Shown piece by piece: positions 60,207 through 64,000 of a stretch of 64,000 nucleotides of DNA (the first letter of the stretch is position 1; each line of letters starts with the position of its first letter). The DNA lies in assembly GCF_001270265.1 (NCBI RefSeq), contig NZ_LGAP01000002.1, positions 301,001 to 365,000 on the forward strand, given 5' to 3'. Under the pieces are notes generated by a model. That model worked only from the letters and a program-made list of their open reading frames with translations. It searched no databases and was not told the DNA's origin. This DNA is from Ensifer adhaerens (GTDB lineage Bacteria > Pseudomonadota > Alphaproteobacteria > Rhizobiales > Rhizobiaceae). Position numbers and translations under genes: made by a program.

Positions 60207-60327
60207 CGCGGTTCGATTCGTCTTTTTCATGGCTCGCGGTAAGTGCCTCTCGCTTTCGGGCGAGGGGCTTTGTTTGACAACGACCTTCCCCTGCCTATTT
60301 GCCAGGCGAGCAGACAGGAGGAATTCG

Positions 60328-61239
60328 ATGTTCAAAACGACCATTCTTGCCGGCTTGCTCGTGCTTGTTTCCTTGGCCAGTTCCTGGGCAGCGGATGCGG
60401 GTACAGTGCTCGAAGGGCAAAAAATGCCCAGCAGGATTCTCGGCAAGGATGTCGAATATACCGTCTATCTCCCGCCGAAATACGAGGCTGGGAACCGCTC
60501 CTATCCAGTCATCTATCTCATGCATGGCGGCGGCAGAGGCAAGAATACCGACTGGTATCGTTTCGGCGGAGCCGACCGGGTGTTCGATCGGATGATCGAA
60601 AGCGGCGAGATCCCGGCCTTTATCGCCGTCACCCCGGAGGGGCGTCGGGACACGGAGAACAGGTTTAATACTTACTACATGAACGATGCCGACGGCGGTT
60701 ACCGCTGGCAGGACATGTTCCTGCAGGAGTTCGTGTCCTATATCGACCACACCTACCGAACGGTGCCCGAGAAGGAATCGCGAGGCATTCTTGGCCTTTC
60801 CATGGGCGGATATGCGGCAATCGCCTTCTCGTTCAAACAACCTGAAATGTTCTCCGCCGCCGCGGCGCTGAGCGCAGCCTTTCGAACCGACGCTCAGGTC
60901 GTCGAGATGGACCAGAAGGGATACGACCGTCGCTATGGCAAGGCCTGGGGGGTGGGTCTCGTCGGCAGGAGCCGGTTGAATGCCGCCTATCACGACAACA
61001 GCGTGCTCGATCTGGTCGAGAAGATACCTGCCGAGCAAATCAGCAAGACAGCGCTCTATATGGATTGCGGTTCGAGCGACGATTTCTTCGTCGGCAATTC
61101 CGCGCTCCACCTGAAACTTCAAGAACTCGGTGTGGAGCACCGTTTCATGGCGCGCGAGGGCGGCCATGACTGGGCCTATTGGCGCAGTGGCCTACCCGAG
61201 GCGTTGAGCTTCGTCGGCGCCATCTTCCGAGATGACTAG
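60328..61239 (+). CDS. Secreted alpha/beta-hydrolase, esterase D / feruloyl-esterase-like
   Basis: A 303-residue protein with a signal peptide (cleavage after SSWAAD, ~21). The mature enzyme has the alpha/beta-hydrolase layout of the Esterase D (PF00756) group: YTVYLPPKYEAG, YPVIYLMHGGGRGK (oxyanion region), nucleophile elbow GLSMGGYAA (Ser), DCGSSDDFFVG (Asp) and GGHDWAYW (His), so the triad is complete. It acts in the periplasm or outside and probably cleaves an ester such as a feruloyl or acyl-sugar ester. AGGAGGAATTCG precedes the ATG. Confidence 0.88.
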   Translation: MFKTTILAGLLVLVSLASSWAADAGTVLEGQKMPSRILGKDVEYTVYLPPKYEAGNRSYPVIYLMHGGGRGKNTDWYRFGGADRVFDRMIESGEIPAFIAVTPEGRRDTENRFNTYYMNDADGGYRWQDMFLQEFVSYIDHTYRTVPEKESRGILGLSMGGYAAIAFSFKQPEMFSAAAALSAAFRTDAQVVEMDQKGYDRRYGKAWGVGLVGRSRLNAAYHDNSVLDLVEKIPAEQISKTALYMDCGSSDDFFVGNSALHLKLQELGVEHRFMAREGGHDWAYWRSGLPEALSFVGAIFRDD

Positions 61240-61578
61240 GCATCTAATCTTTCGCTGGGTTGGGACGGGAGTGTTTGGGAGCGACCGTGCCGAGCCTTGA
61301 GCTCAGCACGGTGGCGCCAGTTCGCCGAACCGCTTTGAGGGCAGCTTTCGTGCCTGGCGGCAACTCTGATATGCCGCGTGAAGCAATGACTGTCGTGAAA
61401 GAGCGGGCCGGTCCGGTTGCGTTTGGCAGAACCTTGAGAATGGTCTCGCTTTGAGAGGGCGGATGATGCGTCCGAGCCCTCCGCAACAGCCCGGCCAGGT
61501 TATTTGCCCAGGCCAGTTGGTCGGCCCGCCCGATGCGCGTCACCAAGGCGATCGGCCTCTTTACATCCGGCTCCTGCG
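61240..61578. other. 339-base gap between esterase and VOC genes
   Basis: No supported gene. A 100-codon frame on the minus strand (61244-61546) has no ribosome site or recognised similarity and is left out. No strong hairpin was found; both neighbouring genes end here (convergent). Confidence 0.35.
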
Positions 61579-61992
61579 TCAGCGTGCAAACAGGCTGTCG
61601 AAATCGGCAAACCCCTTGACCTCGATGGGATTGCCGCTCGGATCAAGGAAGAACATCGTCCGCTGCTCGCCGGGCTCGCCCTCGAAACGCACGACCGGCG
61701 GGATATCGAAGCGCACGCCCTTCTGTTCGAGACGCTCGGCCAGTGCAAACCAATCGGCAAGGCGCAGCACCACGCCCAGATGTGGCATCAGCACGAGATG
61801 ATCGCCGACCTTGCCGGTCCGCGTGACCTTGAAAGGCTCACCGAGATGCAGCGACAGTTGATGGCCGAAGAAATCGAAATCGACCCAAGTGTCCGTGCTG
61901 CGCCCTTCCTCGCAGCCGAGCACGTCGCCGTAAAACCTGCGAGCGTCGTCAAGATCCCTGACGTGATAGGCGAGGTGGAAAAGCGACTTCAT
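61579..61992 (-). CDS. VOC-family (glyoxalase/dioxygenase fold) protein
   Basis: A 137-residue vicinal-oxygen-chelate protein with two beta-alpha-beta-beta-beta units. The first begins FHLAYHVRDLDDARRFYGDV with the metal-ligand His; the second shows GDHLVLMPHLGVVL (His) and PSGNPIEVKGF (Glu), giving a likely complete metal triad. Such proteins isomerise, cleave or bind small molecules, or give resistance. The start at 61992 follows GGGAG on the minus strand. It is divergent from a LysR gene and is its likely target. Confidence 0.85.
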   Translation of the reverse strand: MKSLFHLAYHVRDLDDARRFYGDVLGCEEGRSTDTWVDFDFFGHQLSLHLGEPFKVTRTGKVGDHLVLMPHLGVVLRLADWFALAERLEQKGVRFDIPPVVRFEGEPGEQRTMFFLDPSGNPIEVKGFADFDSLFAR

Positions 61993-62084
61993 CCGTAACT
62001 CCCGTGTCCTGGTTGACACAGGGATATCGTCTTGAGAGGCTAAGAAAAACTATGTAATTCTTTCTCTGAGAATAAGGATTTCCA

Positions 62085-62954
62085 TTGGATATTCGCTTCC
62101 TGCAAAGTCTGGTTGCCACCGTGGAAACGGGCTCCATCGCGGCCGCCGCACGCCGGGAGAAATTGACGCCCGCCGCCGTCAGCCAGCGCATTCAATCGCT
62201 CGAACGGGCCCTCGGATGCGTTCTGCTCGCCCGCGGTGCCCATTCGGCTCAGCCGACGGAGGCCTGTCTTTCGCTTCTGCCGCGGGCACGTCTGCTGATC
62301 CGGGAAGCCGAAAACCTGAGATACGACGTTGCCGGCGGCGGGCTTACCGCCGAGTTGAAAGTCGGGTCGATCTCGACGGCGCTGACGGGCATTTTCCCTG
62401 AGGTTCTGGACGAGCTCTCCCATCGGGCGCCGAGCCTGAAGCTGATGCTGCGCCCCGGTTCGTCGTTGCAACTTTACGAACAACTGCTCTCAGGCGAGCT
62501 CGATGCCGCCGTGCTGGTCGAGCCGCCATTCGCGCTGCCGAAGGGATTGACGGCGCATGTCATCCGGCGCGAACCGCTTGTTCTTATCAGCAAGGATGCC
62601 ACGGATCTTGATCACATCCACGAGCGGATCCGGCAGGCGCCATTCATCCGCTACGATCCAGGATCGTGGGGTGGGCGGCTATCCCAACAATACCTCGCCG
62701 ATGCCGGGCTTGATCCGGACATTCGTTGCGATATGGACGCGCTGGAGACCATCGCCATTCTGGTTGCCAATGGAATGGGAAACTCGGTCGTTCCGGCTTG
62801 GCAAGGCCTCCAACGGAATGGCTTTCACCTGACCGAGGTGCCCGACGCCGCCGCTTACGAGCGTAGGATCGTCTTCCTGCACCAGAGCGTGCCAAGTCGG
62901 CCGACGCCGCTTGCGCTCTTGAAGGAGATTCTATCGCAGGGGCTTACCGGCTGA
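62085..62954 (+). CDS. LysR-family transcriptional regulator
   Basis: A 289-residue LTTR. The N-terminal winged HTH is DIRFLQSLVATVETGSIAAA followed by REKLTPAAVSQRIQSLERAL; the effector domain follows from ~90 (ELKVGSISTALTGIFPEVLD; GELDAAVLVEPPFALP; GMGNSVVPAW). The start codon is TTG at 62085, supported by AAGGATTTCCA just upstream and by the conserved start MDIRFLQSLV. It is separated by 92 bases from the divergent VOC gene, which it probably regulates. Confidence 0.9.
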   Translation: MDIRFLQSLVATVETGSIAAAARREKLTPAAVSQRIQSLERALGCVLLARGAHSAQPTEACLSLLPRARLLIREAENLRYDVAGGGLTAELKVGSISTALTGIFPEVLDELSHRAPSLKLMLRPGSSLQLYEQLLSGELDAAVLVEPPFALPKGLTAHVIRREPLVLISKDATDLDHIHERIRQAPFIRYDPGSWGGRLSQQYLADAGLDPDIRCDMDALETIAILVANGMGNSVVPAWQGLQRNGFHLTEVPDAAAYERRIVFLHQSVPSRPTPLALLKEILSQGLTG

Positions 62955-63020
62955 GTGGCGCCGGCCTCACGAGGATTATCGCGTTTGCGGGATCCGCGCC
63001 CGGTGCCGGGAGGAGGCCGA

Positions 63021-63046
63021 ACGGCGCCCGCTAGGAAGGGCGCCGT
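63021..63046. terminator. Hairpin between convergent LysR and XRE genes
   Basis: ACGGCGCCC (63021-63029) and GGGCGCCGT (63038-63046) are perfect 9-bp arms around an 8-base loop. It lies between two convergent genes and is a likely bidirectional transcription end, although no T-run is present. Confidence 0.55.
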
Positions 63047-63086
63047 GTCGGGATTGCATCTGGTGCGAGCGCGACGCCCGCTGGGC

Positions 63087-63332
63087 CTAGCTGAGCAGGA
63101 AAGTGGTTACGGGCAACTGAAGTGCGGCGGCAATCCGCTGGAGTTTGCCGGGATCGGCGTCGGCCCCAAGCTCGATGTTGGTGATTTCGGCGTCGGTCAG
63201 CCCGCAGGTAAGCGCAAGTTCGTCGACGCTGTAGCCGACGGCCTGGCGGGAGCGCCTGACGGCGTCGCCGATATCGACGTGGGTCGAAGTCGCGGTGGTG
63301 GAGGCATCAAGATTGTTTATTGAAACAGTCAT
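63087..63332 (-). CDS. Small XRE-type helix-turn-helix protein
   Basis: An 81-residue protein whose second half is a Cro/C1-type HTH: DIGDAVRRSRQAVGYSVDEL, ALTCGLTDAEITNIELGADA and PGKLQRIAAALQLP. The N-terminal ~20 residues are polar and probably disordered. The start at 63332 follows GAAGGATCACTTC; an in-frame extension upstream would add 68 arginine-rich residues without support. Role and target are unknown; such small proteins often repress their own promoter. Confidence 0.75.
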   Translation of the reverse strand: MTVSINNLDASTTATSTHVDIGDAVRRSRQAVGYSVDELALTCGLTDAEITNIELGADADPGKLQRIAAALQLPVTTFLLS

Positions 63333-63620
63333 GAAGTGATCCTTCGGTTGTGCGCGAAAAGCGAGGCTTTTCGCGTGAAGGCGGCGTGCAGCCATGAAAA
63401 ACTCGGCCAGAAAACGGGCGCCGAGTGCAGTGCAATATAAGTTCAAAAGATGGCAGCGCAAGGCTTGTCGGCAATTGCGGCCAAGGCGCCGCCTCGATTG
63501 GCCACCAGGATCCATGGTGAGACGGCGGCGGGCCATCCTGTGGATACGGGCCTGCCGGGCCGGTCGCCCTGATTAAGGTGAGAGCTGGCGGCTCGGTTTG
63601 CTCACTTGGAGAAAGCAGGC
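63333..63620. other. 288-base gap upstream of the XRE gene
   Basis: No gene is supported. The middle (63430-63460) is richer in A and T (GCAATATAAGTTC) and may hold the XRE promoter. No hairpin stands out. Confidence 0.3.
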
Positions 63621-64000
63621 TTACGAGCGCGTGCGCAGCTCATCGACCAGTACGCGCATGTTTTCGGAGTAGTCGATCGGCACATCAACAAGATGCACGC
63701 CACCGCCGGTAAACGCGGCCTCCAGCGTCGGCACCAGCGCCTCCGCGCTCGTGACCCGCGTGCCCTTTGCGCCATAGGCCTCCGCATAGCGTACAAAATC
63801 CGGGTTGCCGAATGTCAGCCCGAAATCCGGGAAATCATCGACGGCCTGCTTCCAGCGGATCATGCCATAGGCACTGTCGTTCAGGATGACGACAACGAGG
63901 TTGAGCCCGAGGCGAACGGCGGTCTCCATCTCCTGGGAGTTCATCATGAAGCCGCCGTCGCCGCACACCGCCATGACGCGGCGCTCGGGATAGAGCATCG
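63621..64000 (-). CDS. Acetolactate-synthase-like thiamine-pyrophosphate enzyme, partial (C-terminus only)
   Basis: The last ~126 residues of a TPP-dependent enzyme; the N-terminal part is outside the window. The TPP/Mg motif is complete: CGDGGFMMNSQEMETAVRLG followed by LNLVVVILND (GDG-x(~26)-N). AYGMIRWKQ and FVRYAEAYGAKGTRV are typical of the acetolactate synthase large-subunit family. VHLVDVPIDYSENMRVLVDEL ends the pyrophosphate-binding domain. Paralogues of ilvB in this family often have other roles (glyoxylate carboligase, oxalyl-CoA decarboxylase, sulfoacetaldehyde acetyltransferase), so the exact reaction cannot be given. Confidence 0.85.
   Translation of the reverse strand, partial: MLYPERRVMAVCGDGGFMMNSQEMETAVRLGLNLVVVILNDSAYGMIRWKQAVDDFPDFGLTFGNPDFVRYAEAYGAKGTRVTSAEALVPTLEAAFTGGGVHLVDVPIDYSENMRVLVDELRTRS

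Noticed and set aside
61244..61546. A 100-codon minus-strand frame between the esterase and VOC genes
   Set aside because: No ribosome site, no recognised similarity, and arginine-rich composition as expected for a chance frame in high-GC DNA.

Overview
The window is a high-GC alphaproteobacterial segment of Rhizobiales type (Rhizobium/Sinorhizobium/Ensifer/Agrobacterium group). This is inferred from the gene content: an Agrobacterium-style galacturonate oxidation operon, an Atu4866-like protein, an IalB protein, many ABC/TRAP uptake operons, and two copies of a typical rhizobial intergenic palindromic repeat. The density of substrate-specific transport and catabolic operons, each with its own regulator, and the absence of core genes, rRNA or tRNA, suggest a chromid or megaplasmid. 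No transposase, phage or CRISPR was seen.

Layout. 1-7.2 kb: a class III adenylate cyclase cut by the left edge, an AraC regulator, a small secreted protein, an SDR, a three-domain flavin/2Fe-2S oxidoreductase with a GST, and a divergent LysR regulator. 7.2-16 kb: a DUF817 membrane protein, then a complete galacturonate module: TRAP transporter (dctM-dctQ-dctP), galactaro-delta-lactone isomerase, galactarolactone cycloisomerase, 5-keto-4-deoxyglucarate dehydratase, a GntR regulator and a divergent uronate dehydrogenase. Together they import a hexuronate and convert it to alpha-ketoglutarate semialdehyde; four similar candidate operators lie at its promoters. 16-23.2 kb: a LytTR response regulator, two tandem paralogous LytS-type histidine kinases with duplicated upstream regions, and a divergent autotransporter translationally coupled to an IalB-family protein. 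23.2-30.3 kb: a diguanylate cyclase, a GntR regulator and a YtfQRT-YjfF sugar ABC importer.

30.6-45.7 kb holds the most unusual cluster: inositol-monophosphatase-like enzyme, CX5R phosphatase, metallophosphoesterase, a stand-alone RpiR-type HTH, a Na/Pi-family phosphate carrier with PhoU-like tail, a LacI regulator, and divergently an AfuABC-like ABC importer (fused permease, ATPase, three tandem binding-protein genes, the third with an in-frame stop), followed by a second phosphatase pair. I interpret it as an organophosphate (sugar- or inositol-phosphate) uptake, dephosphorylation and phosphate-disposal system; this is inference.

45.8-64 kb: an O6-alkylguanine-DNA alkyltransferase, a GGDEF/EAL membrane protein, a SAM methyltransferase, a YtcJ-like amidohydrolase with a complete Dpp-type peptide/opine ABC importer, an unknown gene plus alkB plus a 2OG-Fe(II) oxygenase, a secreted esterase, a VOC protein divergent from a LysR regulator, a small XRE protein, and the C-terminal part of an acetolactate-synthase-like TPP enzyme cut by the right edge. 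Several binding-protein genes are followed by strong hairpins within their operons.
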